This document shows, one piece after another, positions 1 through 6,120 of a DNA stretch of 10,938 bases; position 1 is the stretch's first letter, and each line of letters starts with the position of its first letter. The notes under the pieces were generated by a model. That model had not been told where the DNA came from, made no database searches, and saw nothing but the letters and a program-made list of their open reading frames with translations. The position numbers and the translations under genes are program-made. Source of the stretch: an uncultured Chloroflexota bacterium (GTDB lineage: Bacteria; Chloroflexota; Anaerolineae; Aggregatilineales; Phototrophicaceae); contig CALMZT010001287.1 of the NCBI GenBank assembly GCA_937870805.1, positions 1 through 10,938 on the forward strand. Direction: 5' to 3'.

Positions 1-97
1 AGTTGTGTGGTCGTTGAGGCATCGGTTTTGAAGCATATCCTTTCCAAAGTCGTGAAATTTGAAGCATAAAGCTGCCTAACGTTGCGAAATTCACGAC
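1..97. repeat. tniQ-side transposon end with TnsB-type repeats
   Basis: Two clear copies of a short repeat read inward from the window edge: TTTTGAAGCATATCC at 26-40 and ATTTGAAGCATAAAGCTGCC at 57-76. Their GCATA cores are 31 bases apart. A weaker copy, TTGAGGCATCGG, lies at 14-25. The same motif occurs at the other end of the element (5753-5827), so these are probably transposase-binding sites. TGTG occurs at 4-7 and at 6-9, and either could be the tip because Tn7-like ends start with TGT. Too little flank is present to confirm a tip. Eight-base inverted arms GTCGTGAA (49-56) and TTCACGAC (90-97) enclose the innermost repeat. The exact far terminus is inferred and may lie just outside the window. 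Confidence 0.6.
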
Positions 98-100
98 GCG

Positions 101-136
101 AACAAAAACAGAGCAGTAAGGTCTACGACTGCTCTG
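101..136 (-). terminator. Intrinsic terminator of the transposition operon
   Basis: CAGAGCAGT (109-117) and ACTGCTCTG (128-136) form a perfect nine-base stem with a ten-base loop. Read on the minus strand, the stem is followed at once by TTTTTG. This is the layout of a rho-independent terminator. It lies 16 bases past the end of the tniQ gene, so it closes the tnsAB-tnsC-tniQ operon. It also keeps operon transcription from running through the transposon end. Confidence 0.85.
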
Positions 137-152
137 GTAAAACATATGAGGA

Positions 153-1913
153 TTACTGTTCAGAAGGGGGGAAATGACCGCACACGGTCATCGCCTCGAT
201 ATAGGCATGACGGTAGGCTTTCCCGTGAATCATCCAGGTGCCAATGACCGCGTGGATGCGGTCAACGCTGGGATAAATGCCCTGTCGATGTAAGTCGAAA
301 ACGGTTTGGCGAATGCAGTCACAGGTGGCTTGAACTTGTTGAGCGATGTAAGCACGCCGCCGACTCAAGAGCATTTGTGACTGCACCGGAAAATTGTTTT
401 TGAGATAGCGTCTGCTTTTTCCGACTGCCTGTGCAATCTGCTCCAATGAAACAGATCCATCGTCTGCTGCCAACACCTGGTTCAGATACTCGCCTGCCAG
501 AGCTTCAGTTTGTTGGATCTGCTGCTGGCGTTTCGCTTCAATGACCAGAAGTTCCGCCGCAAAATGCTGACTCAGGTAATGGTCGCCCACACCCAGTGCT
601 TTACGAAGTTCCGTCAGGGTGGGGAAGGTCTCACCCGTCAGAATACGCTGCAAGTAGCTGCGGCAGCGTGCTTCCTTGTCCATATGAAATCGTTGGGTGA
701 CTTGCAGACACAGATCGTAGAAGTGGTGGTACAAGTCCTGTGTTTTGTAGCCATGCTGCTGTGCCCACTCGGACAGCACAACCGGGACACTTTGTTGCAG
801 GGCTTGCTCAAGTACCAAACGCTGCTCTTCATGAATGCGCTGCCAGAGCAGGTCGTGCTGGATGGGATAGGCTTTACGCAGTGCTGTGACCGTCTCAAAA
901 CCGCAGTGGCGGGCAATGTCGGACAAACCGGGTAAACGCTCTCGTGAAATGAGCAGGTCGTCAAGAGACATCTGCTCATTACGGACGACGGGCAGTAAGT
1001 GAGGCACGAGTAGGGGTGTATCATGGGTGGGTTGTGCCAGTAATTCCCAGAAGGTGTCCCCTGAAAAGGCAGTCAAACGCGCAAAAGCTTCCAGGCTGGG
1101 CTGACGTTGACCTGACAGCAGTTTGGTCAGGGCGGATGTCCCCGTGTGTAACGCGCGTTCGAGCCGGGTGTAACTGACCTGCTGACGCTGCCTGACGACC
1201 GGAAAAACTTTGGACAGTGGTTGCCATTGTGTCGGATTCACGCAAGGCGCAAGCAACAACAACTGCCCAACTGCGTGGACAACCTGACTGGCATCCGCCT
1301 GTACGGAGGTGTTTTTACCTGCGCTGGACGGATTACCAAGCCAGTGTTGGCACTTGGGACAATACCCAATCACCGCCCGATTCGAGAGCGTGGTGAACTG
1401 GCAACCACAGGTTGGACAGTTTTCCACCAACCGGTGGTCGTGAACAGGGCAGACTTCAACACAGTGCAACCGCCATAACAATGGCTCATACAGCGGGGAT
1501 TCTTTTTGCACTGCATCTGCATAACACAAGGGACACCAAGCGTGATGTTGGCGCAGGATTCGGTATGGGTTAAGTAGGGGTCGCCAGTAGTTCATGGTCA
1601 GACAGACGACCTCCTCTTGACACGTCAGTGTGCTTAACAATTCAGACCAGGACTGGGCGCTGGTCGTTATTCCATCTATCCGTGACAGTTTTTGCAGCGT
1701 AGAAAGCAAGACCGGTGCGTTGGTTTGCGTGCCACAAAACCTCACGAGATCTGCCACTTTGACGTAGTGCGTGTGTGCCAACCGTTTGAGATAGCTTGTC
1801 AGACTCTCGACCAGGGGCGTTCCAACTCCGAGCGGCACAAGGGGGTACAGGGTGCTGGTGGAGAGCGGTAAGGGGGTATGAAGATCCCACATGGTCGTTT
1901 CAATTGCTGTCAT
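153..1913 (-). CDS. tniQ: TniQ/TnsD-family target-selection protein
   Basis: This protein should choose the insertion site and recruit TnsC there. The start is placed at ATG 1911-1913 because GAGGTGG lies six bases upstream; the open frame itself begins five codons earlier. With this start it is 586 residues. The N-terminal region holds TniQ-type zinc-ribbon pairs: CPLC near residues 127-130, a Cys/His cluster around 151-158, CPTC near 166-169 and CPKC near 185-188. A short XRE-like helical stretch follows near 245-285. The C-terminal half (about 327-572) contains roughly five helix-turn-helix-like segments spaced about 50-60 residues apart. Short TniQ proteins, such as those of CRISPR-associated elements or Tn402, are usually under about 400 residues. 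This length and the added DNA-binding half point to the TnsD type, which reads a fixed attachment site. The gene overlaps tnsC by 14 bases, which suggests translational coupling. Family assignment is firm; the TnsD role is inferred. Confidence 0.9.
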   Translation of the reverse strand: MTAIETTMWDLHTPLPLSTSTLYPLVPLGVGTPLVESLTSYLKRLAHTHYVKVADLVRFCGTQTNAPVLLSTLQKLSRIDGITTSAQSWSELLSTLTCQEEVVCLTMNYWRPLLNPYRILRQHHAWCPLCYADAVQKESPLYEPLLWRLHCVEVCPVHDHRLVENCPTCGCQFTTLSNRAVIGYCPKCQHWLGNPSSAGKNTSVQADASQVVHAVGQLLLLAPCVNPTQWQPLSKVFPVVRQRQQVSYTRLERALHTGTSALTKLLSGQRQPSLEAFARLTAFSGDTFWELLAQPTHDTPLLVPHLLPVVRNEQMSLDDLLISRERLPGLSDIARHCGFETVTALRKAYPIQHDLLWQRIHEEQRLVLEQALQQSVPVVLSEWAQQHGYKTQDLYHHFYDLCLQVTQRFHMDKEARCRSYLQRILTGETFPTLTELRKALGVGDHYLSQHFAAELLVIEAKRQQQIQQTEALAGEYLNQVLAADDGSVSLEQIAQAVGKSRRYLKNNFPVQSQMLLSRRRAYIAQQVQATCDCIRQTVFDLHRQGIYPSVDRIHAVIGTWMIHGKAYRHAYIEAMTVCGHFPPSEQ

Positions 1914-3045
1914 GTGTCGCCACCTCATCGCGTACCGGGTTGCGGATTCCGGGTCTGGATTTTCGCTGGGGCGGTTTTGGCACTGTCGTAGAAATCCTTG
2001 CCCCCTGCACGAGTGCTAAGCCGAGCAGAGTTCGTAGCTCGAAGGCACTGTGCTGTTGGATGAACTGCGCTTCTCCGTTCGTTATGCGTCCCAGCATGTC
2101 GACCAGCACATCGGTCTCTTTCATCCATGCCTCACACATCTCCCGCGTGAGCGTTTTTTCGCCCTGGTCGAAGGCTGCGCTGGCTGCCTGGTACAGCCAA
2201 TCCTTGAGGATGCCAATACAGCCCAACGACCCGGTGAAGAAATACTCCCAATCCTCGACCAGGTGTGGTTCTTGTGGGAAAGGCAGATGCTTTTGCAGTC
2301 CGAACAAGACCTGCTGAAAGGCAGCGACATCCGCTGTCTCTGTCGCTTGGTAGCGGGGAATATGAATACGGAAAATGCGTCGGTCAAGCTGCGGACTCAA
2401 GCCCAGCAGCGCATTCATCTCATACGTCCCGAACAGCACCGTTGGGATCTGTGAGCGGTTCGCCAGCGACTTCATCACGTCGAGTTGGTCGAGCAGCCCT
2501 CTGGCACCTGCTACCTTAATGAGGTGCTGTCCCTCGTCAAACCACAGGACACGTGGCTGACGTTGAGCCAACACGCTCAGCAGGATTTCACCCAAGTCAT
2601 CTGCGGACAGGCGAGTGCTAAACTGTAGGGTGGATTGTTCGCCCTGTATGTGGGCAGCATACTGCACTTTTTTGTCTACCAGCGGTTCGTGCAAGGCTTG
2701 CAGCAGCGCTTGACGAGTCTGCTTCCACTTAAACTTTCCACCGCCAAATGCCTCCAACTCAATGCCTGCAGCGGGAAGATGACCGGGATGGCGGTCGGGT
2801 TGTGCCAGAAACGCTGTCGTCAAGTCACGCACCATGACTTTTCTGACCGTCGTTTTGCCCACACCCGGTGCGCCAATGACCATGACAATTTGCCCGTCAA
2901 TGGGATGACGTAAAGCGGACATGAGCAGCGCATGGGCGCTGACAATACTGGGGTGCGCCACAACTTTGTTCTTGAAATATGTTTTGCGTACCTCAGACGG
3001 TTGTTCGAGCAGTTCGAGGGGGAACTGCGGATTACTTTCAAGCAT
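1900..3045 (-). CDS. tnsC: TnsC/TniB-type AAA+ transposition regulator
   Basis: This is the ATPase that links the target selector (TniQ/TnsD) to the transposase. The start is ATG 3043-3045, because a perfect AGGAGG (3055-3060) sits nine bases upstream; a TTG three codons earlier directly abuts the AGGAGG and is unlikely. The product has 381 residues. Walker A reads GAPGVGKTT at about residues 58-66. Walker B reads VLWFDEGQH at about 166-174, the DEG-H form seen in TniB/TnsC proteins. A sensor-like segment (PTVLFGT) lies near 200. The basic C-terminal tail is rich in Pro, Lys and Arg. The gene starts 22 bases after the end of tnsAB and its stop overlaps tniQ, so all three genes are probably one transcript. 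Known family behaviour is ATP-dependent filament or ring formation on DNA; nothing here suggests it is inactive. Confidence 0.93.
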   Translation of the reverse strand: MLESNPQFPLELLEQPSEVRKTYFKNKVVAHPSIVSAHALLMSALRHPIDGQIVMVIGAPGVGKTTVRKVMVRDLTTAFLAQPDRHPGHLPAAGIELEAFGGGKFKWKQTRQALLQALHEPLVDKKVQYAAHIQGEQSTLQFSTRLSADDLGEILLSVLAQRQPRVLWFDEGQHLIKVAGARGLLDQLDVMKSLANRSQIPTVLFGTYEMNALLGLSPQLDRRIFRIHIPRYQATETADVAAFQQVLFGLQKHLPFPQEPHLVEDWEYFFTGSLGCIGILKDWLYQAASAAFDQGEKTLTREMCEAWMKETDVLVDMLGRITNGEAQFIQQHSAFELRTLLGLALVQGARISTTVPKPPQRKSRPGIRNPVRDEVATHDSN

Positions 3046-3067
3046 GAGTTTCAACCTCCTTTCCAGG

Positions 3068-3763
3068 CTAAAAGTCGTCAGGGAGCGTTAAATGGGTATA
3101 TGACGGTGTGGGTGCAGTGTCGTGAATTGCAGGCAAGTTGTCTTGGTTTACGTCCGTCTCATGGGAAGTGGTATTGAGAAACGGTGTTTGCAATTGCCCC
3201 GCGAGGCTCGAACGAAGCTCTTGCATGGTGTCGTCGCACTGTCGCTGCCTCAATAGGCGCTCGGAAGTCGTGGTACGCTCCAGAAAATCCGCCAGCAACC
3301 TGGCATTGAGGGTGCGAATTTCCCGCCCGCGCTCACGGTAGCTGGCAACCAATTCTTCACGCGCAATCTGGAGTTCTTGCTCGGTGCGGTTATGGAAGGT
3401 TGTGTAATGTTCTGACGTGCAGCGCACCCACAGCTTGTCGAGGTAAGCGTAGGCAATCCCGACATTGAACGGGTCGTAGCGGACGGGCACGTGCGTTCCC
3501 AGAATGTCCGGGCGGTACATCAGGTCATGCCAGTAGTAGATGTGCTCAATCTTGACCCCACTGGGCTGGACTTTGCGGAAGTCCCCATGTGCGGGCGCAG
3601 GCAGCGCTTGCAGCACGAAAGCGTTGTAGTCCAACCGTTGGAACGCCCGCTCACCGTGCTGTGCCAGACTCTCCTCGTAGACCTCACGTGGAGACTGACC
3701 GAGCGAGAAATGCACCGCCTGGTCATACACTTCATAGGCCCATTCCCGCAGCACCCCGTACAA
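3068..3763 (-). CDS. tnsB: C-terminal part of the frameshifted TnsAB transposase
   Basis: This frame carries the C-terminal third of the TnsB/TniA-type transposase whose catalytic part lies in the preceding gene segment. The first residues (REWAYEVYDQ, then LGQSPREVYEESLAQHGERA) match the end of the integrase-fold region. VRYDPFNVGIAYAY is the start of the Mu-transposase C-terminal beta barrel. A charged helical stretch (about residues 115-190) and a polar tail ending in LTLPDDF follow; in related transposases the tail region contacts the AAA+ partner. The listed start is a TTG, but the matching frame continues upstream without a stop to the frameshift near 3806, so this is probably not a separate gene. 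Independent translation from the TTG is possible but has no convincing ribosome site. If the shift is a sequencing error, this is simply the end of one protein of about 853 residues. Confidence 0.8.
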   Translation of the reverse strand: MYGVLREWAYEVYDQAVHFSLGQSPREVYEESLAQHGERAFQRLDYNAFVLQALPAPAHGDFRKVQPSGVKIEHIYYWHDLMYRPDILGTHVPVRYDPFNVGIAYAYLDKLWVRCTSEHYTTFHNRTEQELQIAREELVASYRERGREIRTLNARLLADFLERTTTSERLLRQRQCDDTMQELRSSLAGQLQTPFLNTTSHETDVNQDNLPAIHDTAPTPSYTHLTLPDDF

Positions 3764-5628
3764 AGCTTCCAGTGTCCACAGCGCGAGCTGGCGCGGGTCA
3801 TGCGAGGGGTGACGAGGCGAACCTGACGGGTGAGTTGGGTGTTGCCTGTCAGGTTGTAGATGAACTGGGTATTGGCGGTACGAAACAAGCGCTCGACGAC
3901 ATCGCCAAAACGCGGTTGTCCCGCTGGACGGTAGGCAACCTCCACTCCATAATACGCCAACAGCGCCTGAAAGTAGGTGCTGTGGAACTCTTTACCGTTG
4001 TCCACCACCAGTGTTTGCGGTAAACGTCCCAGGCGGGACACCATCTCGCGCAAGACCAGCATACAGGTGCGGTAGCTGGGTTGGTCATCCAGCGTCAGCA
4101 TGACCGCCAGCAGACGACGACTGTAAGCATCCACCGCGAACGTCGCCCAGGGACGCCCCATGACTTGTCCGGTCTGGGCATGTCGCAGTTGGATGTCCAG
4201 CAGCGTGTGGTCGAGATGGACGATGTGCCAGATGCGCTCCCCATGTCTGGGGGTAGTTGCCTCCAGATGCCAGTACCGCTTCTGAACTTGGTGGGCAGCC
4301 CGCTTGCCCTGTCGCTTATGTGTCTGGGCTTCCTGTGGGCGCTGCTTGACTGCTTTCCCAAATGTCGTCAGGCTGGCGGGTGTAATCCCTTCGCGCTCGC
4401 ACGCCTGGCAGTAGGCTGCCCAGACTGAAGCGGTATACGGCTGACACGCCGTTTCGTAGTGATTCTCAATGAAATCTTGCAGCATTTCCCAGGCAGTGTC
4501 GGAGAGCTTACGGTCGCGGTTGCCTCGCTTCTGGACCTGGGGCAGCAGTCCAACATAGCCGCTGCCCCATTGGCGTTCTGCGGCGCGAAACTGCTGCTGC
4601 CAAAAGCGAATCGTTCGCAGACTTTTGCGTGTGCCTAACGCACTGCCTGTTTCCTCTAACTGCCAGGCTTCCTCCAAGGTCATGCCAGACTCCAGTGCTT
4701 GCAGCACACGTAGACGGGCATTGGCAACGATGTAGTCCTCTTCACTGGCAGCAGCCCAATGAGCCGGGTAGATGTCCGGGGTAGTGGGTTTCAAGGGTGG
4801 TTTAGTGCTGCGGGTGTGTTGGTATGCCTCCGCAGCCGCCCGACTGGTGTAGACCTGTACCCGTGCTGGCTCCACCAGTCGCTCGTGCTGGAGATCTACA
4901 TAAAGCTGACGCTGGGCAATGAGCAGATATACTTCGTCTGCGGACTGTTCATGCAGTAACTCCGTCAGCGTTATGCCCTGCTGCTGGCGCACCCGGTCAA
5001 GCAGCGCGAGACTATTGGCTGAAACAGCTTCACCGGCTGCGGCGAGATACTCGTGCAGAAACTCCAGATTGCTGAACAGCGTCCAGTTGACTTCCGCATT
5101 GGAGCGCAACCGGTAGTACAGACCGAACCCCGTCGCATACGTCTCCCCCGGTGGACAGCGCCACCGCCCCGTTTCGTCCTGTTGGTAGCGCGTGGGTTGT
5201 TTTTGTGCCAACCGGGTGAGTTCATCCTCAGTCTTCCATTCTTCCCAGCCTGCTTCGTTCTCTCGAATGACGAAGAAATCCGGTGTGTGCCATGTTGTGA
5301 CGGCGTGTCCACTGGCGGCAACATACTGCAAAGTGATGCGGTCTGGTTGGTCGTAGTATTCGAGGACATACGCTTCGTTTCGCCTCTCAAGGAAGTGGTC
5401 GTACTCGTAGAACATGCGGATGCCCGGCTTCTCAGTCGTGCGGCTTTCGCTCTGGATGGTCACACCCATTTTGCGACTGGGCAGGCGAGCACTAACATTG
5501 CCTCGCCTACCCCTTACGTTCCTCGACGGGGGTGATGTGCGAATTCGTTGAATGAGGGTGGTCGTGCGGGTGTCGTATCCGACGATCTTGCACCAGCACA
5601 CGAATGCAGTTTCATCTTTGAAGCTCAT
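3520..5628 (-). CDS. tnsB: TnsA-TnsB fusion transposase, N-terminal and catalytic part
   Basis: This reads as a TnsA-type endonuclease fused to a DDE transposase, so both strands at the transposon ends could be cut. Residues 1-45 are a basic extension. Residues about 46-200 resemble TnsA: PSRKMG near 50-55, a helix with candidate Glu75, then HTPDFF (Asp117) and EEWK (Glu130, Lys132), the PD...E-x-K pattern. Residues about 300-450 look like the helical DNA-binding part of TnsB. The catalytic core shows HLDHT (Asp473), VVDNGKEFHS (Asp543) and DVVERLF (Glu579), with exactly 35 residues between the last two acids. After about residue 608 the frame turns into low-complexity Cys/Ser/Arg-rich sequence, because a one-base shift at 3806-3809 leaves the true frame, which continues at 3068-3763. 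The start ATG has AAAGGA eight bases upstream. TnsAB fusions are known in some Tn7-like and type I-B CRISPR-associated elements. No cas genes are seen here. Confidence 0.88.
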   Translation of the reverse strand: MSFKDETAFVCWCKIVGYDTRTTTLIQRIRTSPPSRNVRGRRGNVSARLPSRKMGVTIQSESRTTEKPGIRMFYEYDHFLERRNEAYVLEYYDQPDRITLQYVAASGHAVTTWHTPDFFVIRENEAGWEEWKTEDELTRLAQKQPTRYQQDETGRWRCPPGETYATGFGLYYRLRSNAEVNWTLFSNLEFLHEYLAAAGEAVSANSLALLDRVRQQQGITLTELLHEQSADEVYLLIAQRQLYVDLQHERLVEPARVQVYTSRAAAEAYQHTRSTKPPLKPTTPDIYPAHWAAASEEDYIVANARLRVLQALESGMTLEEAWQLEETGSALGTRKSLRTIRFWQQQFRAAERQWGSGYVGLLPQVQKRGNRDRKLSDTAWEMLQDFIENHYETACQPYTASVWAAYCQACEREGITPASLTTFGKAVKQRPQEAQTHKRQGKRAAHQVQKRYWHLEATTPRHGERIWHIVHLDHTLLDIQLRHAQTGQVMGRPWATFAVDAYSRRLLAVMLTLDDQPSYRTCMLVLREMVSRLGRLPQTLVVDNGKEFHSTYFQALLAYYGVEVAYRPAGQPRFGDVVERLFRTANTQFIYNLTGNTQLTRQVRLVTPRMTRASSRCGHWKLCTGCCGNGPMKCMTRRCISRSVSLHVRSTRRVWHSTVSGRSNGWTTTLSCCKRCLRPHMGTSAKSSPVGSRLSTSTTGMT
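3806..3809 (-). other. One-base frameshift in tnsAB at a G/C run
   Basis: On the minus strand the coding sequence reads GTC ACC CCT CGC. The family pattern then expects a Pro/Ser followed by a stretch ending in Trp-Thr-Leu. That sequence (HDPRQLALWTLEAL) is present, but one frame away. Restoring a fifth C in the CCCC run gives VTPSHDPRQLALWTL with no gap. This is a one-base loss, or the equivalent of a -1 shift. It may be a sequencing or assembly error in a short homopolymer or a real mutation. No classical X XXY YYZ slippery site is seen at this point. Confidence 0.8.
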
Positions 5629-5752
5629 GATGCCATTCCTTTGCTCCTACAGGTTTTGGATCGCAGCCTTGAAGCTGCTTGGAATGAGCATACTGATTGG
5701 AGTGAGGAATGGCAGTAGTGGATGCAGAGCAGTTAGTCGCTTTTTGAACGCA
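5629..5752. other. Leader region between tnsAB and the end repeats
   Basis: No open frame with a ribosome site is supported here. The stretch should carry the promoter for the transposition operon, but no clear -35/-10 pair is visible. The ribosome-binding AAAGGA for tnsAB lies at about 5637-5642. A weak hairpin (GCAGC...GCTGC, around 5660-5676) is of doubtful meaning. Confidence 0.4.
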
Positions 5753-5827
5753 GATGAAACCATATCATTGCCAACGTGATTTGAAAGCATAACACTGCCA
5801 AATGGCAATTTTATGCTTTAAGTCACA
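5753..5827. repeat. tnsAB-side transposon end with palindromic repeat pair
   Basis: The predicted tip is TGTGACTT read inward from 5827 on the minus strand, followed by AAAGCATAAAATTGCC. Two further copies read on the plus strand: GATGAAACCATATCATTGCC (5753-5772) and TTTGAAAGCATAACACTGCC (5780-5799, with one extra leading base offset). The tip copy and its neighbour face each other and form a dyad centred at 5801.5: AAAGCATAA/TTATGCTTT (5784-5792 and 5811-5819) and TGCCA/TGGCA (5796-5800 and 5803-5807). The copies match those near the window start (26-76). They are probably TnsB-binding sites; the dyad might also act as an operator for the tnsAB promoter. The tip call rests on the TGT rule and on repeat position, not on a confirmed target duplication. 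Confidence 0.7.
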
Positions 5828-5851
5828 TAAGCCTGCGTCGAACATGGCGGT
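5828..5851. other. Candidate attachment-site spacer between PRTRC C and the transposon
   Basis: Exactly 24 bases separate the predicted transposon tip (5827) from the last base of the PRTRC C stop codon (5852). Tn7 inserts at a similar short distance past the glmS stop, with its tns-gene end nearest glmS, and the same orientation is seen here. If a five-base target duplication was made, it should be TAAGC (5828-5832). That sequence is not found at the visible window start. Confidence 0.45.
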
Positions 5852-6067
5852 TTACCCTTTGCGTCCGGGCTGCGGCAGGAACTCAACCACCTTCTGCCCG
5901 TCGTCAGTGGTCACTTCGCGGATGGTGGCGTTGGCGATTTCGGGATACGTCGCTTTGAGCAAGCCGCGTACCGCTTCGTTATCCAGTCCGCGCAGGGACT
6001 CGTCTTCGACGATGCGAACCGCGCCGGTCTTAAAGATACGGGGTTGGGAGTTGTTCTGGTCAGACAT
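5852..6067 (-). CDS. PRTRC system protein C
   Basis: This small protein of 71 residues matches the PRTRC C family in length and pattern. It has an N-terminal RIFK strand, a central helix leading to ATYPEIANATI, a strand with a Gly-Gln turn, and a C-terminus ending in Gly-Arg-Lys-Gly. PRTRC genes cluster with ParB-, ThiF- and JAB-like genes on plasmids and integrative elements; the biochemical role of protein C is unknown. The start at 6065-6067 has GAAAGGG about ten bases upstream. It is the last backbone gene before the transposon and lies 53 bases after the preceding gene. Other PRTRC genes would be expected downstream, where the transposon now sits, so they may lie beyond the window or be separated from their promoter. 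Confidence 0.82.
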   Translation of the reverse strand: MSDQNNSQPRIFKTGAVRIVEDESLRGLDNEAVRGLLKATYPEIANATIREVTTDDGQKVVEFLPQPGRKG

Positions 6068-6120
6068 GATATGGGTGCCCTTTCAATGAGATATGGATTG
6101 GGTGAACTAAATCAGAGGGG

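Noticed and set aside
1..152. Possible CRISPR array or guide RNA of a CRISPR-associated transposon downstream of tniQ
   Set aside because: Only two to three degenerate copies occur, with unequal spacing, and they match the other transposon end. No cas gene or full-length repeat-spacer pattern is present.
1911..1928. Upstream ATG start for tniQ at 1926-1928
   Set aside because: The GAGGTGG ribosome site lies after this codon and is correctly placed for the ATG at 1911-1913.
3043..3054. TTG start for tnsC at 3052-3054
   Set aside because: It directly abuts the AGGAGG with no spacing; the ATG at 3043-3045 has the proper nine-base spacing.
3800..3815. Programmed -1 frameshifting in tnsAB
   Set aside because: The site lacks the usual slippery heptamer or an A run, and TnsB-family transposases are not known to need a shift here. 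A base loss or sequencing error explains it more simply.
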